Assembly (NCBI GenBank): GCA_964536015.1
Contig: CAZHVS010000008.1
Span: forward strand, 94,275-158,274
Reading direction: 5' to 3'
Source: CAZHVS01 sp964536015
GTDB lineage: Bacteria; Bacteroidota; Ignavibacteria; Ignavibacteriales; Ignavibacteriaceae
DNA length: 64,000 nucleotides
In this document: piece by piece, positions 36,224-43,959 of the stretch
Numbering within the stretch: position 1 is the first letter of the stretch
Layout of the letters: every line of letters begins with the position of its first letter
Notes under the pieces: generated by a model
What the model was told of the DNA's origin: nothing
The model's database searches: none
The model's input: the letters and a program-made list of their open reading frames with translations, nothing else
Made by a program: the position numbers and the translations under genes

Positions 36224-37224
36224 TAGTCCATACTCCAAACAAGATAAGTAGAACCCCAGGTAAAACCAGCACCAAATGCAGCAAGAATTAATTTATCACC
36301 TTTCTTTAATTTTCCTTCGCGGTAATATTCAGTTAAACAAGATGGAATTGTTGCAGCTGTAGTATTTCCATATTTATGAATATTGATCATCACTTTATCT
36401 TTAGTAAGACCCATCCGTTCTGCGGTTGCATCAATAATTCTTAAATTTGCCTGATGAGGAACAAGATAAGCAACATCTTCCGATTTCAGATTATGTTTCT
36501 GCATCATCTCATACGAAACATCAGCCATACCTTTAACAGCTACTTTAAAAACAGCTTTACCATCTTGATAAATAAAATGCCACTTTTTATCAACCGTTTC
36601 ATGCGTAGGAGGATTAAGACTTCCACCACCTTTCATATGAAGAGCATCTTTTCCCGAACCATCTACACGCAAAATTGAATCAATCAAACCGTAAGATTTA
36701 TCTTCAGTTGGTTCAAGTAAAACTGCAGAAGCAGCATCACCAAAAAGCACGCAGGTGTTCCTATCAGTATAATCTGTAATAGAAGTCATTTTATCTGCAC
36801 CAACCACAATTACTTTCTTATACTGTCCGCTCTCAACAAATGAAGCACCAATTGATAATGAAAACAAAAATCCTGAACAAGCAGCACTTACATCAAAACC
36901 CCATGCATTATTAGCTCTAACATTGTTTTGTACAAGACAGGCTGTTGGAGGGAAAAACATATCTGGAGTCACTGTGGCAACAATTATTAAATCAATTTCA
37001 TCAGGAGACATATTTTTGCTTTTAAGCAGATCAAGAACAGCCCCGGTAGCGAGGTCGCTTGTAGCACCATCTTCAAGTTTGCGTCTTTCTTTAATTCCTG
37101 TACGAGTCATGATCCATTCATCAGAAGTATCAACAATTGACTCGAAATATTTATTATCAAGAATTTTATCGGGGACATACATCCCCAGACCGGTTATTAT
37201 CGCATTATATTTACTTGTATTCAT
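36223..37224 (-). CDS. fabH: 3-oxoacyl-ACP synthase III (KAS III)
   Basis: The protein has 333 residues. The triad is C116 in DVSAACSGFLFSL, His in LVPHQANLRI and Asn in HKYGNTTAATI. It starts fatty-acid synthesis by condensing acetyl-CoA (or another acyl-CoA) with malonyl-ACP; primer preference cannot be read here. It starts at ATG after a GAAGGAA site, 7 bp downstream of plsX, and is coupled to fabD by TAATG. Confidence 0.96.
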   Translation of the reverse strand: MNTSKYNAIITGLGMYVPDKILDNKYFESIVDTSDEWIMTRTGIKERRKLEDGATSDLATGAVLDLLKSKNMSPDEIDLIIVATVTPDMFFPPTACLVQNNVRANNAWGFDVSAACSGFLFSLSIGASFVESGQYKKVIVVGADKMTSITDYTDRNTCVLFGDAASAVLLEPTEDKSYGLIDSILRVDGSGKDALHMKGGGSLNPPTHETVDKKWHFIYQDGKAVFKVAVKGMADVSYEMMQKHNLKSEDVAYLVPHQANLRIIDATAERMGLTKDKVMINIHKYGNTTAATIPSCLTEYYREGKLKKGDKLILAAFGAGFTWGSTYLVWSMD

Positions 37225-37231
37225 TTTTCCT

Positions 37232-38263
37232 TCAGTTTATTATAAAATCTTTCAAAGAAGTCTCTATTTTATGAACCAGGTTACGGTCATACATTTCTTT
37301 GGCACGAAAGACCATATTCATAATTGCCTTGGGTGTACTTGAACCGTGCCCTATGATAGAAATTCCTTTTACACCAAGTAAAGGAACTCCACCATGTTCC
37401 TGGTAATCGAGAGGCAATAAAGCTTCTTTCAAAGAATTTTTTAATATTCCCACTTTAAGTTTATTTAGCAGACTTTTCTCTGCATATTTTTTAAGAAGAT
37501 GTCTTAATAATTTAGGAACACTTTCTCCAAATTTTAATAAAATATTTCCAACAAAGCCATCACAAATAACGATATTAGTTTTACCTTTAAGAACATCTCT
37601 TCCTTCAATATTTCCAACAAAATTAAGAGATGATTTTCTTAATAGCTCAGATGTTTCTTTTGTAACCTTGTTCCCTTTTTCATCTTCTTCACCAACAGAG
37701 AGAATTCCAATAGTTGGTTTTTCAATTTTATAAATTTCTTTAACAAAGATGTTTGCCATTACAGCATATCCTAAAAGATGCTGTGGTTTAGAATCAACAA
37801 AAGCACCAACGTCAAATAAAGTTGTTATGCCTGTTTCATTAGGGAAAAAAGTACCAATAGTTGGTCTTTCCACTCCCTTTAATCTTCCAATAATCAATGT
37901 TGATGCAGATACACAAGCACCTGTGTTTCCAGCACTTACAAAAGCATCTGCTTTACCTTCTTTAACCATCTTTGCACCAAGAACAATAGATGATTCAGGT
38001 TTTAATTTTAGTGCTGAGACTGGACTTTCGCCCATCTCAATTATTTGTTTAGCATCAACTATAAAATTTTCATTAAAGGTAAGATTTTTTTTTGTTAAAA
38101 CATTTATAATCTCTTCTTTTTTACCAACAAGAAATAAGTCAAAATCTTTATTTTTTTCAGATGCCTGTACTGCACCTTCTACAGCATTATCGGGGGCATA
38201 ATCGCCCCCCATAGCATCAACAACAATTCTACATTTTGACTTGTTTAAGTCGGTATTTAACAT
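37232..38263 (-). CDS. plsX: Phosphate acyltransferase PlsX
   Basis: The protein has 343 residues. It opens with IVVDAMGGDYAPDNAVEGA and carries KPESSIVLGAKMVKEGKADAFVSAGNTGA, both PlsX hallmarks, and the C-terminal LLGVKGISIIGHGSSTPKAI. It makes acyl-phosphate from acyl-ACP, the first step of PlsX/PlsY phospholipid synthesis. The gene lies between rpmF and fabH, the widespread yceD-rpmF-plsX-fab arrangement that joins translation and lipid synthesis. Confidence 0.96.
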   Translation of the reverse strand: MLNTDLNKSKCRIVVDAMGGDYAPDNAVEGAVQASEKNKDFDLFLVGKKEEIINVLTKKNLTFNENFIVDAKQIIEMGESPVSALKLKPESSIVLGAKMVKEGKADAFVSAGNTGACVSASTLIIGRLKGVERPTIGTFFPNETGITTLFDVGAFVDSKPQHLLGYAVMANIFVKEIYKIEKPTIGILSVGEEDEKGNKVTKETSELLRKSSLNFVGNIEGRDVLKGKTNIVICDGFVGNILLKFGESVPKLLRHLLKKYAEKSLLNKLKVGILKNSLKEALLPLDYQEHGGVPLLGVKGISIIGHGSSTPKAIMNMVFRAKEMYDRNLVHKIETSLKDFIIN

Positions 38264-38278
38264 CAGAAGGGATAATAA

Positions 38279-38458
38279 TTAGGTTTTAGGAATAAACATA
38301 GAACGACCATTATAATAGCCGCAAGATGGACAAGCATTATGATTAAGTTTTACTTCTCCACAATTTGCACAGGTACCAAGTGCAGGAACCGTTGCTTTGT
38401 AATGTGTTCTTCTTTTATCTCTCCTTGTTTTAGACATCCGTCTCTTAGGATTTGGCAT
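38279..38458 (-). CDS. rpmF: 50S ribosomal protein L32
   Basis: A 59-codon frame reads MPNPKRRMSKTRRDKRRTHY at its start, which is unmistakable L32. Its two zinc-ribbon cysteine pairs are CANC (30-33) and CPSC (43-46). It is too short for a long-ORF search. It lies between yceD and plsX on the same strand, 15 bp before plsX, in the conserved order. The protein ends in RSMFIPKT. Confidence 0.97.
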   Translation of the reverse strand: MPNPKRRMSKTRRDKRRTHYKATVPALGTCANCGEVKLNHNACPSCGYYNGRSMFIPKT

Positions 38459-38479
38459 CTTATTCTTCCATTTTATTTA

Positions 38480-38986
38480 TTAATCTTTTTCTAATTTCTT
38501 TTTCAATTCAATTAAAGGTTTCCATCTTTCATCAGGTTCACTTAAAGAACACTCACAATTTTCTTTATTTAAATTTTTTCCGCAATGCAGACATAAACCT
38601 TTACATTCTTCGCTGCACAGTTTTTTCATAGGAAGTGCTAACAAAGAATAATCATAAAGCTCTTTTGAAAAATCTAACTTATCTGTATCTAAAGGTGAAT
38701 ATGTAATGTTTTCTTGTTCATCTTGCTCATCAGCTTTACCAAAAAGATATATATGTTCAAATTTTACTTGAATATCTTTTTTGAATTGTTCATCGCATCT
38801 ATCGCAAATTAATTCAGTCTCGACTAACAAATCTGAATCCAGAACAACCTGCGAATGCGATTTATCTATTTTTAAGCTTAACTTATATTGTCCTGTGAAT
38901 GGTTCTTTTAACCCGATTTCTTTCGCTTTTCCGTTAAAATCCAAATTATGGATACCATCACTCAGGCTTGATACTTTTATAAACAT
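38480..38986 (-). CDS. YceD family (DUF177) protein
   Basis: From the ATG at 38986 (MFIKVSSLSDGIHNLDF) the protein has 168 residues; a TTG four codons earlier lies within the apparent ribosome site (GAG) and is not used. The family core CDRCDEQF is followed by the C-terminal zinc-like cluster CSEECKGLCLHCGKNLNKENCEC. YceD/DUF177 proteins are nearly always upstream of rpmF and in plants and bacteria are linked to 23S rRNA accumulation. It opens the operon and has the best promoter match in the window. Confidence 0.9.
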   Translation of the reverse strand: MFIKVSSLSDGIHNLDFNGKAKEIGLKEPFTGQYKLSLKIDKSHSQVVLDSDLLVETELICDRCDEQFKKDIQVKFEHIYLFGKADEQDEQENITYSPLDTDKLDFSKELYDYSLLALPMKKLCSEECKGLCLHCGKNLNKENCECSLSEPDERWKPLIELKKKLEKD

Positions 38987-39018
38987 TACAAATCTCAAAG
39001 ATTTCTAAAAAAGCCTGA

Positions 39019-39052
39019 CAAATATAAAGAATGAGCTTAGTTTTTGCAAAAA
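39019..39052 (-). promoter_or_regulatory. Bacteroidota-type promoter of the yceD-rpmF-plsX-fab operon
   Basis: On the minus strand TTTTTG (39047-39052) is followed after 20 bp by TATATTTG (39019-39026). This matches the TTTG-N(17-23)-TAnnTTTG pattern of Bacteroidota housekeeping promoters. It lies 32 bp before the yceD start. Confidence 0.65.
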
Positions 39053-39133
39053 TTTTAATGGCAGAAAATATTGAGAGTTTTATCTCTAAAACTCTGTAAA
39101 GCAGAAAAAGTTATCTTGATTAATTTTTTTGTT

Positions 39134-39141
39134 TATCTTTG
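39134..39141 (+). promoter_or_regulatory. Bacteroidota-type -7 element before the ABC transporter genes
   Basis: TATCTTTG lies 20 bp before the ATPase ATG. A TTG at 39116-39118 stands 15 bp upstream, slightly closer than the usual 17-23 bp. It would start the ATPase-permease-PrsW transcript, divergent from yceD. Confidence 0.45.
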
Positions 39142-39161
39142 CTGCAAAAAAATTACAAATA

Positions 39162-40067
39162 ATGCTTGAAGTAATCAATTTAGTAAAAGAATATAAGCAA
39201 GTAACTGCTGTTGATAATCTTTCTTTTAAGATTCTACCTGGTAGAATTTTTGGACTACTAGGGCCCAATGGCGCTGGAAAAACGACTACAATTAGAATTA
39301 TTCTTGACATAATTAAACCGACTTCTGGAGAGATTAGATTTAACAACAAATTAATTGACAGTACTTTTCAGGAAAAAACAGGTTATCTACCTGAAGAAAG
39401 AGGATTGTATAGAAAAAGTAAAGTAATTGATGTAATAAATTATTTTTCAAGATTGAAAGGAATTTCTGCTTCTGAATTGACAAAAAAGGCAGATGAATGG
39501 TTGAATAAACTTGAAGTATCGGGTTACAGAAATAAAAAAATTGAAGAGCTCTCCAAAGGCAATCAGCAAAAAATTCAATTTATTATTTCTATTCTCCACG
39601 ACCCTGAAGTGTTAATACTTGATGAACCATTCACTGGTTTTGACCCAATTAATCAGCAACTAATAAAAGATTTAATTCTTGATTTTGCAAAGGAAAAGAA
39701 AATTATAATTCTATCAACTCATCAAATGGATATTGCAGAAAAAATGTGCAATGATATTCTACTCATAAACAAAGGAAAAGAAGTTTGTAGTGGAAATATT
39801 TCAGAAGTAAAAAAACAATTTGGATTTAGTTCAATTAAAATTGATTTTGAAGGAGATGGAGAAAAGTTAAAAAATCTACATGGTGTAAAAAAATTTGATG
39901 GTTATCAAAACCATGCTGAAATTGAATTACAGAAAGATGTTAATCCTTCACAGTTCTTAAAAATTATTGTTCAACTTGTTGCTATAAAAAATTTTTCTGT
40001 AATTGAACCAACATTAAACAAAATTTTTATTGATGTAATCAAAAGATTTGATACAGTTTATGAATAG
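39162..40067 (+). CDS. ABC transporter ATP-binding protein (ABC-2 / NatA type)
   Basis: From the ATG at 39162 (MLEVINLVKEYKQ) the protein has 301 residues; an earlier TTG at 39129 is inside the promoter region and is rejected. Walker A GPNGAGKT is at 34-41, the signature is LSKGNQQKIQF, and Walker B is EVLILDEPFTGFDP with a following STHQMD switch. A C-terminal regulatory extension (after about 215) resembles DUF4162. It powers the permease encoded next; the two genes overlap by 8 bp. NatA-like drug/Na+ export is possible, but the substrate is unknown. Confidence 0.9.
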   Translation: MLEVINLVKEYKQVTAVDNLSFKILPGRIFGLLGPNGAGKTTTIRIILDIIKPTSGEIRFNNKLIDSTFQEKTGYLPEERGLYRKSKVIDVINYFSRLKGISASELTKKADEWLNKLEVSGYRNKKIEELSKGNQQKIQFIISILHDPEVLILDEPFTGFDPINQQLIKDLILDFAKEKKIIILSTHQMDIAEKMCNDILLINKGKEVCSGNISEVKKQFGFSSIKIDFEGDGEKLKNLHGVKKFDGYQNHAEIELQKDVNPSQFLKIIVQLVAIKNFSVIEPTLNKIFIDVIKRFDTVYE

Positions 40068-41304
40068 AAGTTTAATAATCGCTAAATGGGAATATCTTGA
40101 AAGAGTTAAAACAAAATCTTTTTTCATATCTTTAATATTAACTCCACTAATTATTTTTGTATTTACTTACTTGCCAGGAAAACTTGCAACAAAAGAAAAA
40201 GAATCTACAAAAGTTATTGGTATCCTTGATTCGACAACTGTTTACACAAAACCACTTACAGAAAAACTAAAAATATTCTCATTACCAAATAAGCAGCCCA
40301 GATATGTTATTATAAATCTTTTATCAAAAGGAAAAGATTTTAATGAAATTAAAAGAATTGCCAAACAATATCTTTTAGATGAAAAAATTGACAGTTATAT
40401 TTTAATTACACAATTTCATAAAGATTCATTACAGGTTTCATATTATTCAAAAGGAACTGTTAACTTCAGAGATGTAAACAAGATAGAAAAAGCTTTCAAC
40501 GAAGTAAGACAGGATATTGAACTTGATAAAGCTGGAGTTGATAAATCTCTAAAAAAAATTCTTGCTGCTAATGTAGATATAAAATCTTTTGAAGTTGATA
40601 AAGAAGGAAAAGAATCAAAATCAGATTTCTTTGCAAAATTTACATCATCTTTATTATTAATGATTTTAATGATGATTATGATTCTCGGTTCAGGAGGAAT
40701 GCTAATTCGAAGTCTTGTTGAAGAAAAATCGAATCGTTTAATTGAAATTTTAATTTCGAGCTGCCGACCCTCAGAGTTATTAATGGGAAAAATGATTGGT
40801 TTAAGTCTTCTTGCCATAACACAGGTTGTAATCTGGTTATTGATGGGAATAAGTTTCATGGGAGATTCTCTTTTAATTTTTACTTCAATTGAAAATCTTT
40901 TTTTTATGATGCTATATTTCGTTTTTAGTTTTATCTTTTACACTTCAATTTTTGTAGGTGTAGGTTCAATTGCAACAACAGAACAGGAGGCTCAGCAATT
41001 AACATCCTACCTTTCTATGTTGATTATGTTACCTGTAGCGATAATAATTCCAGTAATGCAAAATCCCGATCTGGGAATTGTAAAAGCACTTACTTATATC
41101 CCTTTCACAATGCCTGCAGTAATGATGTTGAAAATTTCTTCAGAAAATTATTCTTTAATAGAATTACTGATTACCATTTTAATTTTAATTATTTCAACTT
41201 TTATAACAATTTATCTTTCCGCAAAGATATTTAAAATTGGAATTTTATCTTATGGAAAAAGGCCGTCTGTAAAGGAAATTATTCAATGGATAAAGACAAC
41301 GTGA
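40060..41304 (+). CDS. ABC-2 type permease (NatB-like)
   Basis: From the ATG at 40060 the protein has 414 residues and overlaps the ATPase stop by 8 bp; a start at 40048 is less likely. Topology is one N-terminal membrane helix (about 23-42), a large extracytoplasmic domain (to about 195) and then five to six helices. The LIRSLVEEKSNRLIEILISSCRPSELLMGKMIG segment is typical of ABC-2 permeases of the NatB/YhaP group, which export Na+ or drugs in some species. The substrate here is not known. Confidence 0.87.
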   Translation: MNRSLIIAKWEYLERVKTKSFFISLILTPLIIFVFTYLPGKLATKEKESTKVIGILDSTTVYTKPLTEKLKIFSLPNKQPRYVIINLLSKGKDFNEIKRIAKQYLLDEKIDSYILITQFHKDSLQVSYYSKGTVNFRDVNKIEKAFNEVRQDIELDKAGVDKSLKKILAANVDIKSFEVDKEGKESKSDFFAKFTSSLLLMILMMIMILGSGGMLIRSLVEEKSNRLIEILISSCRPSELLMGKMIGLSLLAITQVVIWLLMGISFMGDSLLIFTSIENLFFMMLYFVFSFIFYTSIFVGVGSIATTEQEAQQLTSYLSMLIMLPVAIIIPVMQNPDLGIVKALTYIPFTMPAVMMLKISSENYSLIELLITILILIISTFITIYLSAKIFKIGILSYGKRPSVKEIIQWIKTT

Positions 41305-41311
41305 ATGTTTT

Positions 41312-42292
41312 ATGCCTTTATTAGCTTCTGCACTAGCAGCAATAATCCCTATCAGCTTATATTTATTTATTATCTATAAACTTGACAGATACGACAAAGA
41401 ACCGATTTCTTTATATCTTCGAAATTTTTTCTGGGGTGCAGTTGGTGCTATTATACTTGCAATAATTGGAAACTTTTTTTTCAGTTTAATTCTATCTTTA
41501 TTTATTAAGAATGAAAACTTTTTACAGAAAGCAGAAATTATAATAATCGCTCCTTTTATTGAAGAAATTACTAAAGGAATTTTTCTTCTTTTCACAGTTG
41601 CAAACAGAAAATTTGACAATATGACGGATGGACTTGTATATGGCGGAGCTATCGGTCTGGGTTTCGGAATGACTGAAAATTTTTTGTACTTTATTTCTTA
41701 CGGGACCTCTGTAGGTGATTGGGTTTTCCTGGTTATTGTAAGAACACTTTTTTCTGCGGTTATGCATTGTGTTTCTACAGCATCATTAGGTGCATTTCTT
41801 GGCTATGCTAAATTCAAACCTTTGGTATATAAAATCATTTTACCTCCAATCGGATTGCTGCTTGCAATGTTTATTCATTTTGCATGGAATTTTAGTGTGA
41901 GTCAGAACAGGACTTCTATAATTGGAATAATTTTTTTAATAATATCAATTATCATTTTTATTACAGTATTCAGGTTATCAATTGCAAAAGAAAAAAAGAT
42001 GATACACGATGAGTTACTTGAAGAATCATTAGCAGGAATAATACCATCAAAACACATAGATATTTTATGTTCCGATTACAGAGAAATCCCAGGCTGGATT
42101 GATGAAACTATTAGAAAAGAATATTTAAGAGCTTCTACTACCCTCGCTTTTCGAAAAATGCAATTTAAAAATAGTTCCGGTTTAAATAAATATTTTTATG
42201 AACAGGAAATAAATTACTATCGAAATTATTTGATTGATTTACTTTCTCCATTTTCATATAAAGAAGAAAAACAAAATATAAACTGGAAATAA
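41312..42292 (+). CDS. PrsW-type glutamic intramembrane protease
   Basis: This 326-residue protein has about eight membrane helices. The PrsW/CAAX-like motifs are present: E84-E85 in FIEEITKGIF, TENFLYF with its Glu, and the HCVSTASLGAFLGYA and MFIHFAWNFS helices with His. PrsW proteases cut anti-sigma factors or other membrane proteins. It follows the ABC permease after 7 bp and is probably in the same operon. A roughly 100-residue hydrophilic C-terminal tail (after 225) is not assigned. Confidence 0.83.
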   Translation: MPLLASALAAIIPISLYLFIIYKLDRYDKEPISLYLRNFFWGAVGAIILAIIGNFFFSLILSLFIKNENFLQKAEIIIIAPFIEEITKGIFLLFTVANRKFDNMTDGLVYGGAIGLGFGMTENFLYFISYGTSVGDWVFLVIVRTLFSAVMHCVSTASLGAFLGYAKFKPLVYKIILPPIGLLLAMFIHFAWNFSVSQNRTSIIGIIFLIISIIIFITVFRLSIAKEKKMIHDELLEESLAGIIPSKHIDILCSDYREIPGWIDETIRKEYLRASTTLAFRKMQFKNSSGLNKYFYEQEINYYRNYLIDLLSPFSYKEEKQNINWK

Positions 42293-42344
42293 TTCATTAA
42301 TTTTACCAGTAAGAAAAACTTAATTGATGCAAAAGGAATGACTG

Positions 42345-42929
42345 ATGAGTAAAGTTGGAATTTATGGAGGAACATTTGACCCGATACACATTGGGCACTT
42401 GATTACTACTCAGTCTGTACTTGAGCAAAGAGGACTTGATAAAATAATTTTTATTCCTTGTTTCATTTCACCACATAAACAAACCATAATCAGTTCAAGC
42501 GAAATACATAGATTAAATATGCTTAAACTTGCTTTAGCTGAAAATCCCAAATTTGATTTTTCTACCTACGAGGTTGATAAAAAAGGAATTTCTTATACAA
42601 TCGATACCATAAAAGAATTTAAAAAAGATTACGATGAAATAGATTTGATAATAGGATATGATAACCTGCTAGTGTTTGAAGCGTGGAAAGAACCTGATGA
42701 AATTATTAAACTTGTCAATTTGATAGTTCTTAAAAGAATTTTTAATAGAGTCAACTCATGGAATCGATTTTTTGAAAATGCAATTTTTCTTGATACACCA
42801 ATTGTGGAAATAAGTTCATCTGAAATAAGAGAACGTGTTAAAAATAATTTATCCATAGATTACCTTGTACCATATAAAGTAAATGAGTACATAAGGCAAA
42901 ATAAACTCTACAATTTAAATGAATTTTGA
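42345..42929 (+). CDS. nadD: Nicotinate-nucleotide adenylyltransferase
   Basis: The protein has 194 residues. The ATP loop GIYGGTFDPIHIGH contains H18, and PCFISPHK and the C-terminal ISSSEIRERVKNNLSIDYLVP (ISSTxIR) are diagnostic. It makes nicotinate adenine dinucleotide from NaMN in NAD synthesis. It starts at ATG after AAAAGGAATG. Its end overlaps the meaB start by 11 bp. Confidence 0.95.
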   Translation: MSKVGIYGGTFDPIHIGHLITTQSVLEQRGLDKIIFIPCFISPHKQTIISSSEIHRLNMLKLALAENPKFDFSTYEVDKKGISYTIDTIKEFKKDYDEIDLIIGYDNLLVFEAWKEPDEIIKLVNLIVLKRIFNRVNSWNRFFENAIFLDTPIVEISSSEIRERVKNNLSIDYLVPYKVNEYIRQNKLYNLNEF

Positions 42930-43854
42930 AATTAATTTTACTTTCAAAGATAAAAGGAAATTAGCAAGAGCAATTTCAGTGGTAGAGTCCGAATTTGTAA
43001 ACTCCGAAGAAATACTTAAAAATATTCAGCATAAAATTGGTAATGCATATAGAATTGGAATTACCGGTCCTCCGGGTGCAGGAAAAAGTACGATTACAAA
43101 TCTGTTAATCAAGCTTATCAGAGAGAGAAATAAAACAGTTGCTGTTATAGCAGTCGATCCTACCAGTCCTTTTACCGGTGGAGCTTTACTTGGAGATAGA
43201 ATAAGAATGACTGACTGGAGTAAAGATGAAGGCGTTTTTATACGCAGTATGGCAACAAGAGGCAGCCTTGGTGGCTTGAGTAAAAAAGCTGGTGATGCGG
43301 CTGATATTCTTGATTCAGCTGGTTATGATTTTATTATTTTTGAGACAGTTGGTGTAGGTCAATCAGAGCTTGATATAGCAAAAGCCTCAGATACAACTGT
43401 AGTGGTACTTGTGCCGGAATCCGGTGATTCTGTGCAGGCAATGAAAGCAGGACTTATGGAAATCGCTGATATATTTGTAATGAATAAAAGCGATAGACCC
43501 GCTTCAGAACAAGCAGTAAATGCACTAAAAACTATACTTTCATTAAAAACACATGATTCCAATTCATGGCTTCCCCCTGTTATTCAAACAATTGCCTCTG
43601 AAGAAAAAGGCATTGAGAATCTTTTTGAATCCATTGAAAATCATAAAGATTTTTCTTTAACAAATCAATCTTTCCAGCAAAGACGTAATGCAAGAACAAT
43701 TGATCGTATTCGCGAAATTGTTGAAAATAAAATTCTAAACAAACTATGGACAGATGATAATAAAGAGTTAGTTGAATCATCTGTACAAAAAATTACTGAT
43801 AAAAATTTATCAGTATATGAAATTGCAGAAAAAATCTTCTCAAAGCTCATTTGA
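42919..43854 (+). CDS. meaB: MeaB/ArgK family GTPase (methylmalonyl-CoA mutase chaperone)
   Basis: This 311-residue G3E-type GTPase has Walker A GPPGAGKS at 50-57. The family segments AVDPTSPFTGGALLGDRIRM, FIRSMATRGSLGGLS and ETVGVGQSELDI (switch), and NKSD (guanine base) are all present. MeaB/ArgK loads and protects B12-dependent methylmalonyl-CoA mutase. No mutase gene is nearby, so the partner is elsewhere in the genome or the protein serves another acyl-CoA mutase. It starts inside nadD. Confidence 0.93.
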   Translation: MNFEINFTFKDKRKLARAISVVESEFVNSEEILKNIQHKIGNAYRIGITGPPGAGKSTITNLLIKLIRERNKTVAVIAVDPTSPFTGGALLGDRIRMTDWSKDEGVFIRSMATRGSLGGLSKKAGDAADILDSAGYDFIIFETVGVGQSELDIAKASDTTVVVLVPESGDSVQAMKAGLMEIADIFVMNKSDRPASEQAVNALKTILSLKTHDSNSWLPPVIQTIASEEKGIENLFESIENHKDFSLTNQSFQQRRNARTIDRIREIVENKILNKLWTDDNKELVESSVQKITDKNLSVYEIAEKIFSKLI

Positions 43855-43959
43855 GTATAAATAATTTTTTGTTTCAAGGAACTTATTACAAATGAAATTA
43901 GTTAATTTTATAAACGGATATTTTTATCCTATTATAGAAATATACTTAAAGGAGTAATA

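Noticed and set aside
37749..38201. Long plus-strand open frame of 150 codons
   Set aside because: It is antisense to plsX, whose own frame is fully conserved. No ribosome site or family match is seen, so it is a shadow of the real gene.
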